DNA of 40,702 bases from an uncultured Sphingomonas sp. (lineage in GTDB: Bacteria > Pseudomonadota > Alphaproteobacteria > Sphingomonadales > Sphingomonadaceae). A program made the position numbers and the translations under genes. Below, piece by piece: positions 22,981 to 32,082 of this stretch. Each line of letters starts with the position of its first letter. The first letter of the stretch is position 1. The notes beneath the pieces were generated by a model. That model searched no databases and was not told the origin of the DNA. It was given only the letters and a program-made list of their open reading frames with translations. The stretch is from NCBI GenBank assembly GCA_913777325.1, contig CAJYSA010000096.1:1-40702 (forward strand), read 5' to 3'.

Positions 22981-24906
22981 CTAAGCGCCACCTTTGGTGA
23001 TACCAAGGCGGATGAGGCGTTTCTGGGCACAGGCGACGACGTCGTCCCACGCTACACTTCGAAACTCCAGGCGATCGAGGTCGGCCTTTAGCGTTTCGGT
23101 GGATGACCCTTGTCCGTAGCGGCCCCCCACCGACACCGGAGCATGGCCGGCAAGTTGGTCGAGGCTTTGATGGTCGATCCTGAGCCGCCTTCCCTCACGC
23201 TTCATGGTATGGCGGGTAGAGTAAAAGGACTTATCGGGTTCATGGATGCCGAGCTTGCGCAAGGCGTCGTTGATCCGGCGTGACAGGTACTTGTATCGGT
23301 CGCCATACTTGTCGGCCTCGAGATCGTCGAACAGCCACTCCGCGCCACGATCCCGCTGCCGTCGTGCGAAATCAACAAAGCCCGCTTCGAGCAGGATCCA
23401 GTGGATCGGCACATCGCGGACCGAGCTGCGTGTCTTCTGTCGCCGCGGGCGCGTTTCATTGTTTGTGGCAGCGGTGGGGCGGATGCGGCGGTCGCGGCGG
23501 AACCGCATGACCCATTCGCCATCGTCCTGCACGATCTCGCTCGGCTTGAGCTTGCAATGCTCGCCTGGGCGCGAGCCATGGAACGGTGCCAAGAACAGGA
23601 TCCAGAACATCGTGTCGTCGCAGGCATCGGGATCGGTCATCAGCGGCGAGGCATAGATCCGCTGCATGTCCTCATCCGAGAAGTGGTCGCGTTCGTCACC
23701 CTCCCAGGCGGCTCCCTCGACGGAGATGCCTTGCGCTGGATTGCCGGTAATCCACTCTGCATCCTTGGCCACGCTCAGGATCGCTCGGAGGGCGGTTAGC
23801 TGCTTTCCGACGGTCGGTGGCGACAGCGTCGGCAACGCTTTTGCATGCGCCACTGCGATCTGCTCGCTCAGCGGCAGCGCGCTGACGGCTCTCTTCGGGC
23901 GGAACGGCAGTTGCTCTACCAGCGAGATGAACGTCCGCACCATCGCTGGCGTGATCGCTTCGACCATGCTGGTGCCGGTCAATTCCTCGAAGCGTGCGAT
24001 CGCCTTGGCGAACTCGTCGCCGGTCTTGTCCTTGCCGGTGATTCGCTTGCGCCTACGCCAGAGACTGAAGGCTTCGGACAACGGGTGATGATGCGCTGGG
24101 GCAGGGCAGGGTGGTGCTGCGGAAAACGCCGGTGGCGTCGCCGCTATTGCTGGCGCGGCAACGCCGTTCGTAGTTGACGTGACGACGGGGCGAAGCGCTT
24201 CACGGATGCCGATCGGCCAGGAGCCGAACGCATGCTCGGCCAAGCGCGTCAGATATGCATGCGCGACGCGGTCGTAGGCAGCCTTGGTGGAGAGATCGAT
24301 GGCCGGGACCAGATAGGGCAGGTAGCTGATGGCGAAGTACAGCGGTTCGTACACGCCGCGCGCGAGTAACTCGCGAGCGAGTTCCTGGTAGACGATACCG
24401 CTGGTCGCAGCGTTGCTTTCGAGGATTTCGGCGCGCAGCTGGAACCGGCGGCGCTCCTCATCGTCGTCGATCGACGGGATCGACGCTGGTTCCGGGTCGA
24501 GCAGGCTGGTCCAGGCCTCGCCGAGATGCTGCCGTTCCACGGCTCGAGCATGCGCATTGCTCCACGACGACCGGACGATCGATGCAAGCTTCTGCAATTC
24601 GCCGGCGATGGCCAAATCCATCGAGCAGGTGAATTGAGCCAGCTTATTAAAGGCCTGATCGACGAGCGCGTCGGTGGATTGTTGTGCCTCATGCACCGCA
24701 AGCATCCGCAGCCGGATCACCTCGCCCTTGTAGTGCGCGCTCCAGGCAGCGCGGCGCTGTGCGGCGAGGTTGGGCTCTGCGGTGTGCAAGGAATGCTGCC
24801 AAGACGTCTTGCCGGCAAGATGACGAATGTCTTTGGGGACATCCATCCGGAACCATGCATTTCGCGAGTTCGCGCGCTTGTGCGAGTGACTCATTCGACG
24901 CCCCAT
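22981..24906 (-). CDS. int: Tyrosine recombinase/phage-type integrase of the tRNA-Glu island
   Basis: About 641 residues, long for an integrase. The N-terminus (NAWFRMDVPKDIRHLAGKTSWQHSLHT) resembles the DUF6538 arm-type domain. A long helical middle and a Pro/Ala linker precede a core-binding domain (~275-380) and the catalytic domain. Catalytic residues are Arg in HGSRPGEHCKL, STRHTMKREG (the usual HxxR His is replaced by Tyr), GH in LAGHAP and the nucleophile Tyr in GGRYGQG. The ATG at 24906 is preferred (AAAGGG ~9 nt upstream); GTG 24915 and ATG 24894 are possible. It starts 87 bp from the tRNA-Glu 3' end and reads away from it, the usual layout for an island integrase beside its attachment site. 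Confidence 0.9.
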   Translation of the reverse strand: MGRRMSHSHKRANSRNAWFRMDVPKDIRHLAGKTSWQHSLHTAEPNLAAQRRAAWSAHYKGEVIRLRMLAVHEAQQSTDALVDQAFNKLAQFTCSMDLAIAGELQKLASIVRSSWSNAHARAVERQHLGEAWTSLLDPEPASIPSIDDDEERRRFQLRAEILESNAATSGIVYQELARELLARGVYEPLYFAISYLPYLVPAIDLSTKAAYDRVAHAYLTRLAEHAFGSWPIGIREALRPVVTSTTNGVAAPAIAATPPAFSAAPPCPAPAHHHPLSEAFSLWRRRKRITGKDKTGDEFAKAIARFEELTGTSMVEAITPAMVRTFISLVEQLPFRPKRAVSALPLSEQIAVAHAKALPTLSPPTVGKQLTALRAILSVAKDAEWITGNPAQGISVEGAAWEGDERDHFSDEDMQRIYASPLMTDPDACDDTMFWILFLAPFHGSRPGEHCKLKPSEIVQDDGEWVMRFRRDRRIRPTAATNNETRPRRQKTRSSVRDVPIHWILLEAGFVDFARRQRDRGAEWLFDDLEADKYGDRYKYLSRRINDALRKLGIHEPDKSFYSTRHTMKREGRRLRIDHQSLDQLAGHAPVSVGGRYGQGSSTETLKADLDRLEFRSVAWDDVVACAQKRLIRLGITKGGA

Positions 24907-24927
24907 TCGTAGCACCCTTTCGTAGCA
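24906..24927. repeat. Direct repeat TTCGTAGCA x2 at the integrase start
   Basis: TTCGTAGCA at 24906-24914 and 24919-24927, 13-nt period, overlapping the integrase translation start. It could be an operator for int autoregulation or an arm-type recombinase site. It also contains CGTAG, as in the island motif. Confidence 0.4.
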
Positions 24928-24992
24928 TCGGGCACCTAATGAAGCGTTGATATCCGCCGTTTTCCGTCAAACTCCGCGACTTATCGCTGGAA

Positions 24993-25067
24993 TGGTGACC
25001 CCTACGGGAATCGAACCCGTGCTTCAGCCGTGAAAGGGCCGCGTCCTAACCGCTAGACGAAGGGGCC
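24993..25067 (-). tRNA. tRNA-Glu (anticodon TTC), with encoded CCA
   Basis: The minus strand reads GGCCCCTTCGTCTAGCGG at the 5' end. The anticodon loop is CCTTTCACG (TTC), the T-arm is GGTTCGATTCCC, and the acceptor 3' strand AGGGGTCACCA pairs with GGCCCCT, including one G-U. It is complete at 75 nt. The integrase lies on its 3' side, so the 3' half is the likely attachment site and the island has rebuilt it. The partner att copy must lie left, probably outside the window. Confidence 0.97.
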
Positions 25068-25126
25068 GTGCTGCGGTGCCGAGCCGCCTAGGCGCATCGG
25101 CGGGCGCGGTCAAGCGCTTCGCGTCA

Positions 25127-26923
25127 TCAATTTACCCAAGCGGCGTCGTCCAGGTGCAGTTCCGCTACGTCGCGGCCGCTCCAGTCGTCGCGCTTGGCGC
25201 GTCCCGCCAGCCACAGGCGGCGCGTCGGCCCCGCCGCCAGCAACGCCTGGCCCAGCGCGGTGTCCGCGGCGCGGAACGCCATCGCCTTGAGGCTGCGCCC
25301 GTCATCGCCGGCCACGATCGCGCGGACATGGCCGTTGCCGACCACGTCCACCTTCACCGCGCGGACCGGGCCGACCGCCACGCGCGGCGCCGGCCAGCCG
25401 GTGCCATAGGGGCCGCCGGCCTCCAGCGCGTCGACCAGCGACGGCGTGACCCCGCCGGGCGCCACCACCGAATCGAACAACAAGGCGCGCGCCGCCATCG
25501 CGGTGGCGACGGGTTCGGCCAGCCGCTCGTCCAGCCAGTCGGCGAAATCGCGCACCCGGTCGGCGGCGATCGTCAGCCCGGCGGCCATCGCGTGGCCACC
25601 CCCGGCGATCAGCAGGCCTTGCTCGCGCGCCGCCAGCACCGCCGCGCCGAGATCGACCCCGGTGATCGAACGCCCGGAGCCCTTGCCGATGCCGTCCTCG
25701 TCCAGCGCGATCACGATCGCCGGGCGCCCCAGCTTCTCCTTCAGTCGCCCCGCGACGATCCCGATGACGCCGGCGTGCCAGCCCTTCCCCGCCACGACAC
25801 AAACCGCACGATCGTGACACAGCAGCGCCTCGGCGCCTTCCTGCACCATCGCCTCGATCGCGCGCCGTTCCTCGTTCAGCCGGTCGAGCTCGGTCGCGAT
25901 CGCGCGCGCCTCGACGGGATCCTGCGTCGTCAACAGCCGGACGCCCAGATCGGCGCGCCCCACGCGCCCGCCGGCGTTGATGCGCGGACCCAGCGCAAAG
26001 CCCAGGTCGCTGGCGGTCGGCGCGCGCGTCAGGCGTGCCGCCTCGGTCAGCGCGGCGAGGCCGACGTTCCGCCGCTGCGCCATCACCTTCAACCCCTGCG
26101 CCACGAACGCGCGATTCAGCCCGCGCAGTTGCGCGACGTCCGCAACGGTGCCCAGCGCGACCAGATCGAGCAGGTCGAGCAGGCGCGGCTCGGGCCGGCT
26201 CGCGAAATACTCCCGCCGCCGTAGCTCGCGGATCACCGCCGCGCCGAGCAGGAAGCAGACGCCGACCGCCGCCAGATGGCCGTGCGCGGCGCCTTGGGTC
26301 TCATCGCGGCGGTTCGGGTTCACCACCGCCACCGCACGCGGCAATTGCGTGGCGCATTGGTGATGGTCGGCAACGATGACGTCGCACCGCGCCGCCGCCA
26401 GCGCCTCGAACGCCTGCGCGCCGCAATCCACGGTGACGATCAGCGTCGCGCCATCGGCGGCCAGCCGCTCCAGCGCCGCGGCATTCGGCCCGTAACCCTC
26501 GGCAAGCCGGTCGGGGATATAGACCCGCGCCTCGCGACCCAGCGCCCGCAGCAGCAGCACGAGCAAGGCGGACGAGGTCGCGCCGTCGACGTCGTAATCG
26601 CCGAAGATCGCGATCGATTCGGCGCGCTCCACCGCATCGGCGAGGCGCGCGGCGGCGACATCCATGTCGCGGAAGATCGACGGATCGGGCATGAAGCCAC
26701 GGATCGACGGCAGCTTGTGCGCATCGAGCGCTTCACGCGGGGCGCCGCGAGCGAGCAGCAACTGGGTGAGCAGGTCGTCCGGCACGAATCCGTCGCGCTG
26801 GTCGGCGGCCAGCGCACGCCAGCGCCAGGGCTGGCCGAGGATCGAGCGCTCGACATCGAGGACATGGCGCATCTCCGTGCGGTAGCCGAGCGGGGCGCCC
26901 CCGTCACGCGACAAGGCCGTCAC
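25127..26923 (-). CDS. recJ: Single-stranded-DNA-specific exonuclease RecJ
   Basis: 598 residues of the DHH superfamily: motif I FGDYDVDGATSSALL, VTVDCG, DHH motif VIVADHHQC, LVALGTVADVA, and GPRINAGGRVGRADLGVRLL. DHHA1 motifs include GKGWHAGVIGIVAGRLKEKLGRP and GGGHAMAAGLT, and a C-terminal OB-like region follows. RecJ degrades ssDNA 5' to 3' in recombination and mismatch repair. The open frame begins at GTG 26923; an internal ATG at 26872 (MRHVLDVERSILGQPWRWR) fits the family start better but lacks a spaced SD. It is the first core gene right of the tRNA and diverges from merC-zur. Confidence 0.95.
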   Translation of the reverse strand: MTALSRDGGAPLGYRTEMRHVLDVERSILGQPWRWRALAADQRDGFVPDDLLTQLLLARGAPREALDAHKLPSIRGFMPDPSIFRDMDVAAARLADAVERAESIAIFGDYDVDGATSSALLVLLLRALGREARVYIPDRLAEGYGPNAAALERLAADGATLIVTVDCGAQAFEALAAARCDVIVADHHQCATQLPRAVAVVNPNRRDETQGAAHGHLAAVGVCFLLGAAVIRELRRREYFASRPEPRLLDLLDLVALGTVADVAQLRGLNRAFVAQGLKVMAQRRNVGLAALTEAARLTRAPTASDLGFALGPRINAGGRVGRADLGVRLLTTQDPVEARAIATELDRLNEERRAIEAMVQEGAEALLCHDRAVCVVAGKGWHAGVIGIVAGRLKEKLGRPAIVIALDEDGIGKGSGRSITGVDLGAAVLAAREQGLLIAGGGHAMAAGLTIAADRVRDFADWLDERLAEPVATAMAARALLFDSVVAPGGVTPSLVDALEAGGPYGTGWPAPRVAVGPVRAVKVDVVGNGHVRAIVAGDDGRSLKAMAFRAADTALGQALLAAGPTRRLWLAGRAKRDDWSGRDVAELHLDDAAWVN

Positions 26924-26953
26924 GCGGCAAGAATGTGCATGCGGCCCAGAATG

Positions 26954-26969
26954 AGATATTGTAACATCT
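26954..26969. promoter_or_regulatory. Putative Zur box
   Basis: AGATATTGTAACATCT, an imperfect palindrome of the form AGATrTTryAAyATCT resembling Fur/Zur-family operators. It is 29 nt upstream of the MerC-like gene and 31 nt upstream of the recJ GTG. The zur-like regulator is the second gene of the operon, which supports autoregulation (inference). Confidence 0.5.
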
Positions 26970-26997
26970 TTCCGGAGCGCCTAATTGCGGCGGCGTG

Positions 26998-27384
26998 ATG
27001 GCGCGCGACATGATCGACGACAGGAAAACGGGCCGGCTGGATCGCGTGGCGATGTGGCTGTCGGCGATGTGCGTGGTGCATTGCCTCGCGACCACGATCC
27101 TGCTGGCGGTGCTGTCCACGGCGGGCGGGATCCTGGGCAGCCCGTTGATTCACGAGAGCGGGCTGGCGATCGCGATCGTGCTGGGTTGCGTCGCGTTCGG
27201 TCGCGGCATCCTTTCGCATCGCCGGGTGCTGCCGATCGCGCTGGGCGCCACCGGGCTGCTGCTGATGGCGGCGGCCTTGTTCGTGGCGCACGAGGGCGCG
27301 CATCTCGCTGAATCGCTGCTTACGATCCTGGGCGTCGCGGTGCTGGCGGCCGGGCATGCGATCAACCATCGGCGGCACGGCTGA
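26998..27384 (+). CDS. MerC-domain membrane protein
   Basis: 128 residues (ATG at 26998; GTG 26995 is equally possible) with four hydrophobic helices. The first contains the metal-binding pair CVVHC typical of MerC. The C-terminal part is His-rich (HAINHRRHG). MerC was defined as a mercury uptake protein, but chromosomal copies beside a Zur gene more likely handle zinc. No mer genes are near. It lies directly before the Fur/Zur-family gene (29-nt gap), so the two are probably an operon under the operator at 26954. Confidence 0.85.
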   Translation: MARDMIDDRKTGRLDRVAMWLSAMCVVHCLATTILLAVLSTAGGILGSPLIHESGLAIAIVLGCVAFGRGILSHRRVLPIALGATGLLLMAAALFVAHEGAHLAESLLTILGVAVLAAGHAINHRRHG

Positions 27385-27413
27385 AACTTGCCGCCATCCC
27401 GGGGCACGACTAC

Positions 27414-27917
27414 ATGCCGGATATGGCGGGACATCGACATCACGAACCCCACGGTGACGATCTGCTCGCCGCGGCCAAGGCGACGCTGGAGCGGTCGGGC
27501 GAACAATGGACCGCGATGCGGGCCAATGTGTTCGCCACCCTGTCGGGATTCGACAAGCCGGCCTCGGCCTATGATATCGCCGAAGCGGTGTCGCGCGCGG
27601 AGGGGCGGCGCGTCGCGGCGAACAGCATCTACCGCATTCTCGACCTGTTCGTGGCCGCCAATCTGGCGCTGCGCGTCGAAAGCGCGAACGCCTATGTCGC
27701 CAACGCGCATCCCGGTTGCCGGCACGACTGCATCTTCCTGGTGTGCGACGGGTGCGGGAGCACCACGCACTTCGACGATGATTCGCTGACCGGCGGGCTG
27801 CGCAGCGCGGCGAGTGCCTCGGGCTTCGTGGTGGAGCGTCCGGTGGTCGAGGTGCGCGGGCGCTGCGCCGAGTGTGCGGCGGCCGGAATGGCGCAAAGCG
27901 GGCAATCGACACACTGA
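27414..27917 (+). CDS. zur: Fur-family transcriptional regulator, probably Zur
   Basis: 167 residues. An N-terminal His-rich stretch (GHRHHEPHG) is followed by winged helix [28 protein letters not shown] and [25 protein letters not shown], then a dimerisation/metal domain with [25 protein letters not shown] and RGRCAECA. The two CxxC pairs form the structural zinc site of Zur-type members. It would repress zinc-uptake genes when zinc is replete. The MerC neighbour and upstream palindrome favour Zur over Fur. dxs starts 23 nt downstream. Confidence 0.88.
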   Translation: MPDMAGHRHHEPHGDDLLAAAKATLERSGEQWTAMRANVFATLSGFDKPASAYDIAEAVSRAEGRRVAANSIYRILDLFVAANLALRVESANAYVANAHPGCRHDCIFLVCDGCGSTTHFDDDSLTGGLRSAASASGFVVERPVVEVRGRCAECAAAGMAQSGQSTH

Positions 27918-27940
27918 TCCGGCTCAGCTATTCCGGCCGG

Positions 27941-29860
27941 ATGGCCGAAGCCCCGAACACTCCATTGCTCGACACCGTCGATACGCCCGCTGACCTGCGT
28001 CGCCTGAAGCCCGAGCAATTACGGCAACTTGCCGACGAGCTGCGGCAGGAGACGATTTCCGCGGTCGGCGTCACCGGCGGGCATCTCGGCTCCGGGTTGG
28101 GGGTGGTCGAGCTGACCGTCGCGATCCACTATGTCTTCGATACGCCGACCGATCGATTGATCTGGGACGTCGGCCATCAATGCTATCCGCACAAGATCCT
28201 GACCGGGCGCCGCGACCGCATCCGCACGCTGCGTCAGGGTGGTGGCCTGTCGGGCTTCACCAAGCGGAGCGAGAGCGAGTACGATCCGTTCGGCGCGGCG
28301 CACAGCTCGACGTCGATTTCTGCCGCGCTCGGCTTTGCGACTGCCAGCAAATTGTCCGGCACGTCGGGCAAGGGGATCGCGGTGATCGGCGACGGCGCGA
28401 TGTCGGCGGGCATGGCTTATGAGGCGATGAACAACGCCGAGGCGGCGGGCAACCGGCTGGTCGTGATCCTGAACGACAACGACATGTCGATCGCGCCGCC
28501 GGTCGGCGGGCTGTCGGCCTATCTGTCGCGCATGGTGTCGAGCCGCGAGTTCCTGGGCGTACGCGAGATCATGAAGCGCGTCGCCAAGCGGCTGCCGCGC
28601 CGGTTGCAGTCCGCCGCGCGCAAGACCGACGAATATGCGCGTGGCCTGACGATGGGCGGCACCTTGTTCGAGGAGCTGGGTTTCTATTACGTCGGCCCGA
28701 TCGATGGCCATAATCTCGACCATCTGATCCCGGTGCTCGAAAACGTCCGCGATGCCGAGGAAGGCCCGATCCTGGTCCATGTCGTGACCAAGAAGGGCAA
28801 GGGCTATGCGCCCGCCGAGAAGGCCGCAGACAAATATCATGGCGTGCAGAAGTTCGACGTCATCACCGGCACACAGGCGAAGGCGCCGCCGGGGCCGCCC
28901 GCGTATCAGAACGTTTTCGGCGAGGCGCTGAGCAAGGCCGCCGATCACGACGACCGCATCTGCGCGATCACCGCCGCGATGCCGTCGGGCACCGGGCTCG
29001 ACCGGTTCGCGACCGCGCACCCGGATCGCTTCTTCGACGTCGGCATCGCCGAGCAGCACGCCGTCACCTTCGCCGCCGGGCTGGCCGCGCAGGGGATGCG
29101 CCCGTTCTGCGCGATCTACTCGACGTTCCTGCAACGCGCCTACGACCAGGTCGTCCATGACGTGGCGATCCAGAATCTGCCGGTGCGCTTCGCGATCGAT
29201 CGCGCCGGGCTGGTCGGCGCGGACGGGGCCACGCACGCGGGCAGCTTCGATGTCACCTATCTGGCGACGCTCCCCAATTTTGTCGTGATGGCCGCCGCCG
29301 ACGAGGCGGAGCTGGTCCATATGGTGCAGACCTGCATCGAACATGATTCGGGGCCGATCGCGGTGCGCTATCCCCGCGGCAACGGCACCGGCGTCGCGCT
29401 GCCCGAGACGCCGACCGCGCTGGAGATCGGCAAGGGCCGCATCGTGCGCGAGGGCAAGAAGGTCGCGATCCTCTCGCTGGGCACCCGGCTGGCCGAGGCG
29501 CTGAAGGCGGCCGACACGCTCGATGCCAAGGGGCTGAGCACGACGGTCGCCGACCTGCGCTTCGCCAAGCCGCTGGACGAGGCGCTGATCCGCCGGCTGC
29601 TGACCACGCATGAGGTCGCGATCACGATCGAGGAGAATGCGGTCGGCGGGCTGGGCGCGCACGTGCTCACCATGGCCTCCGACGAGGGGCTGACCGACGC
29701 CGGGCTGCGCATCCGCACGATGCGACTGCCCGATCTGTTCCAGGATCAGGACAAGCCCGAGCTGCAATATGCGCAGGCGCGGCTCGATGCCGATGCGATC
29801 GTCGACACCGTGCTGAAGGCGCTCCGCTACAACGAAGCGGGCGTCATCGCCCGCGCGTGA
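27941..29860 (+). CDS. dxs: 1-deoxy-D-xylulose-5-phosphate synthase
   Basis: 639 residues, full length. It has TPP-enzyme motifs: [57 protein letters not shown] with the NDNDMSI TPP/Mg site, the catalytic Glu in [17 protein letters not shown], and the transketolase C domain VGGLGAHVL. It condenses pyruvate and glyceraldehyde 3-phosphate in the first step of the MEP isoprenoid pathway, also feeding thiamine and pyridoxine. The ATG at 27941 is chosen because the 23 preceding codons overlap zur and lack homology. The stop overlaps the GTG of the next gene. Confidence 0.97.
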   Translation: MAEAPNTPLLDTVDTPADLRRLKPEQLRQLADELRQETISAVGVTGGHLGSGLGVVELTVAIHYVFDTPTDRLIWDVGHQCYPHKILTGRRDRIRTLRQGGGLSGFTKRSESEYDPFGAAHSSTSISAALGFATASKLSGTSGKGIAVIGDGAMSAGMAYEAMNNAEAAGNRLVVILNDNDMSIAPPVGGLSAYLSRMVSSREFLGVREIMKRVAKRLPRRLQSAARKTDEYARGLTMGGTLFEELGFYYVGPIDGHNLDHLIPVLENVRDAEEGPILVHVVTKKGKGYAPAEKAADKYHGVQKFDVITGTQAKAPPGPPAYQNVFGEALSKAADHDDRICAITAAMPSGTGLDRFATAHPDRFFDVGIAEQHAVTFAAGLAAQGMRPFCAIYSTFLQRAYDQVVHDVAIQNLPVRFAIDRAGLVGADGATHAGSFDVTYLATLPNFVVMAAADEAELVHMVQTCIEHDSGPIAVRYPRGNGTGVALPETPTALEIGKGRIVREGKKVAILSLGTRLAEALKAADTLDAKGLSTTVADLRFAKPLDEALIRRLLTTHEVAITIEENAVGGLGAHVLTMASDEGLTDAGLRIRTMRLPDLFQDQDKPELQYAQARLDADAIVDTVLKALRYNEAGVIARA

Positions 29861-30279
29861 CCGGCTGGCAGAAGGTCGCGGTGCTGGCGGCGCTGTACGT
29901 CGTCGGCATGTTATGGGTGAATTGGACGATGGTCCGGCGGGTGCGCGGCGCGGTGGCCGCGCGCGCCGCCTGGACCGCTTCTGACTTCGACGCGGTCTTC
30001 GCCGATCTCGGTCCACGGATCGCGCCCGCCGTGCGCGCGGCGATCGCGCCCTGGTATGGCGACGGCGTGGTGCCGCGCCCCGAGGATACGCTGAAGCGCT
30101 TCCTGAAAATGGATCGTGGCGCGGTCGACGATCTGGTCGCCGACGCTGCGGCACGCCTCGACCTCGCGCCGCCGGGCCCGGCGCGACCCGACCTGCCGGA
30201 TGTTGCCGCGGTCGTGCGCTACATCGCATCGGTAGGCGCTGCGAGTCGCGTCGACGTCACACACCCGCGTTCGTCCTGA
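29857..30279 (+). CDS. Hypothetical single-pass membrane protein
   Basis: 140 residues beginning at a GTG that overlaps the dxs stop (GTGA). One N-terminal hydrophobic segment ([18 protein letters not shown]) is followed by a basic RRVRG stop-transfer and an Ala/Asp-rich cytoplasmic domain. No family recognised. The last codons (RSS and the TGA) are encoded by a repeat element that begins at 30268, so the original 3' end may have been altered. Confidence 0.6.
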   Translation: MTGWQKVAVLAALYVVGMLWVNWTMVRRVRGAVAARAAWTASDFDAVFADLGPRIAPAVRAAIAPWYGDGVVPRPEDTLKRFLKMDRGAVDDLVADAAARLDLAPPGPARPDLPDVAAVVRYIASVGAASRVDVTHPRSS

Positions 30280-30334
30280 GCCTGTCGAAGGGCGTGTTCA
30301 GAACGCACGTGCTTCGACAGGCTCAGCGCGAACG
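30268..30334. repeat. Sphingomonad-type palindromic repeat (REP-like), copy 1
   Basis: Inverted arms containing GAGCCTGTCGAAG and CTTCGACAGGCTCAG, with outer CGTTCG and CGAACG, around a ~21-nt centre. Same family as 36078-36144. It lies between the hypothetical gene and the toxin-antitoxin pair and may act as a terminator. Confidence 0.85.
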
Positions 30335-30440
30335 GAGTGCGGGGGCAGGGCGCGTGGCAAGGCACGCCCACCCCGACCATAAACCCGCTTGCGCCAACTC
30401 GCGACACACCCTACGTTGAACGCGTTAAACGGAGGGGCTA

Positions 30441-30677
30441 GTGCTCGGCGTCAGGCTCGACACGGAATTGGAAGAACGGCTCGCCAATGTCGCGCGCACC
30501 CAGGGGCGCAGCAAGAGCGACATCGCACGCGAGGCGGTGCGCCGCTATGTCGAGCTGCATGACGAGGCGTTCCGCCGCGAGGCACGCCGCCAGTCGCAGC
30601 GCGCCTCGCGCCGCGACACGCAGGAAGATTACGCGTTCTGGGAACGGGCCGAGCGGGAGGATGCCGCATGGCGCTGA
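30441..30677 (+). CDS. Ribbon-helix-helix antitoxin-like protein
   Basis: 78 residues. The N-terminal RHH fold has VRLDTELEERLANVARTQGRSKSDIAREAVRRYVE, and a highly charged helical tail rich in Arg/Glu suits toxin wrapping. GTG start with GGAGG ~7 nt upstream. It overlaps the MazF/PemK-like gene downstream by 10 nt, the standard antitoxin-first arrangement. It would bind its own promoter and neutralise the toxin. Confidence 0.82.
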   Translation: MLGVRLDTELEERLANVARTQGRSKSDIAREAVRRYVELHDEAFRREARRQSQRASRRDTQEDYAFWERAEREDAAWR

Positions 30678-31024
30678 CCGAGCTCGCCGCAATCGACATC
30701 CGCCACGGTGCGATCGTGCTGGTCGCCGCGCCGGACGATGCCAGCGGCGGCCCGCGCGCCTGTGTCGTCGTACAGGCCGACCTGTTCAACGACAGCCACG
30801 CCACCGTCACCGTCTGTCCGCTGACGACGGTGGTGGGGGGCGAGGTGCTGTTTCGCGTCGCGATCTCGCCGCAGGAACACACCGGGCTGACCGTCGAGTG
30901 CGAGGTGCAGGTGGACCGCATCACCAGCATCCGCCGTCATCGCATCGTCAAGCTGCTGGGCCATGCCTCGGCCACCCGCATGGAGCAGGTCGATCAGGCG
31001 CTTCGGCGCTGGCTCGCTTTGTAA
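30668..31024 (+). CDS. MazF/PemK-family endoribonuclease toxin-like protein
   Basis: 118 residues with a beta-barrel pattern of the MazF/PemK/CcdB superfamily: RHGAIVLVAAPDD, RACVVVQADLFNDSHATVTVCPLTT, ECEVQVDRITSIRRHRIVKLLG. QADLFN.S..TV.VCPLT matches the family's conserved strand and Ser/Thr region. MazF members cleave single-stranded RNA. The start at 30668 lies within the antitoxin gene. As a chromosomal pair beside a REP-like element it may be a recent local acquisition, but nothing in base composition stands out by eye. Confidence 0.8.
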   Translation: MALTELAAIDIRHGAIVLVAAPDDASGGPRACVVVQADLFNDSHATVTVCPLTTVVGGEVLFRVAISPQEHTGLTVECEVQVDRITSIRRHRIVKLLGHASATRMEQVDQALRRWLAL

Positions 31025-31046
31025 TTCAACTAGGTAGGAAGAAAAC

Positions 31047-31955
31047 ATGACGCCGATCGTCAAGTCGATTCTGGACAAATACGAAGCGACCAGCCCGGCG
31101 GTGAAGGCCAATTTGGCCCGCATCCTGATGCAGGGAAAGCTGGGCGGTACTGGCAAGCTCATCATCCTGCCGGTCGATCAGGGGTTCGAACATGGCCCGG
31201 CGCGCAGCTTCGCGGTCAACCCGCCGGCCTATGACCCGCACTACCATTATCAGCTTGCGATCGACGCCGGCCTGTCGGCCTATGCCGCGCCGCTCGGGAT
31301 GCTGGAGGCAGGCGCCGACACCTTCGCCGGACAGATCCCGACGATCCTGAAGCTCAACAGCTCGAACAGCTGGGCGACCTCGATCGCGCAGGCGCAGACC
31401 GGCAGCGTCGAGGATGCGCTGCGGCTTGGCTGCGCGGCGATCGGCTTCACCATCTATCCGGGCGCGGACGACATCTTCGCCGCGATGGAGCAGATCCGCG
31501 CACTGCGCGAAGAGGCGGCGGCAGCCGGGCTGGCGACCGTGATCTGGAGCTATCCGCGCGGCGGGAAGCTGTCGAAGGACGGTGAGCTCGCGCTCGACGT
31601 CGGCGCCTATGCCGCGCACATGGCGGCTTTGCTCGGCGCACACATCATCAAGGTGAAGCTGCCCAGCGCGCATATCGAGCAGAAGGATGCGCAGAAGAGC
31701 TACAAGGGCACCGACTGGTCGAACCAGGCCGATCGCGTGCGCCACGTCGTGCAGTCCAGCTTCGCCGGGCGCCGCATCGTGGTGTTCTCGGGCGGCGCGG
31801 CCAAGGGGACGGACGCGGTCTATCAGGACGCGCGCGACATTCTGGCGGGCGGCGGCAACGGCTCGATCATCGGCCGCAACACCTTCCAGCGCGAGCGCGG
31901 CGAGGCGCTGGCGATGCTCGAGAAGCTGGTGTCGATCTACAAGGGCGCCGAATGA
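31047..31955 (+). CDS. Class I fructose-bisphosphate aldolase (DhnA/FbaB type)
   Basis: 302 residues of the archaeal-type class I aldolase family: LIILPVDQGFEHGPARSF, LKLNSSNSW, GFTIYPGAD, the Schiff-base region HIIKVKLPS, then VVFSGGAAKGTD and GNGSIIGRNTFQR, the phosphate-binding end of the TIM barrel. It cleaves or forms fructose 1,6-bisphosphate in glycolysis and gluconeogenesis. AGGAAG lies ~6 nt before the ATG. Preceded by the TA pair (22-nt gap), followed by thiE after a 127-nt gap without clear signals. Confidence 0.93.
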   Translation: MTPIVKSILDKYEATSPAVKANLARILMQGKLGGTGKLIILPVDQGFEHGPARSFAVNPPAYDPHYHYQLAIDAGLSAYAAPLGMLEAGADTFAGQIPTILKLNSSNSWATSIAQAQTGSVEDALRLGCAAIGFTIYPGADDIFAAMEQIRALREEAAAAGLATVIWSYPRGGKLSKDGELALDVGAYAAHMAALLGAHIIKVKLPSAHIEQKDAQKSYKGTDWSNQADRVRHVVQSSFAGRRIVVFSGGAAKGTDAVYQDARDILAGGGNGSIIGRNTFQRERGEALAMLEKLVSIYKGAE

Positions 31956-32082
31956 GGTGGTGAGGGCGGGCGGCTGCCGGTCGCTCGCTCCTCCGCGCCT
32001 CCGCGTGAATCAATTTCATCCAGCGTTGCCCGCCGACCTGAACCAACTTCCGTCTCCGTGTCGAACGCGCTAGGCGGGCGGG

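Noticed and set aside
28019-30229. 736-codon minus-strand frame opposite dxs
   Set aside because: Shadow of dxs with low-complexity Arg/Gly sequence and no motifs.
31956-32082. TPP riboswitch upstream of thiE
   Set aside because: None of the conserved THI-box elements (such as CTGAGA) is present.
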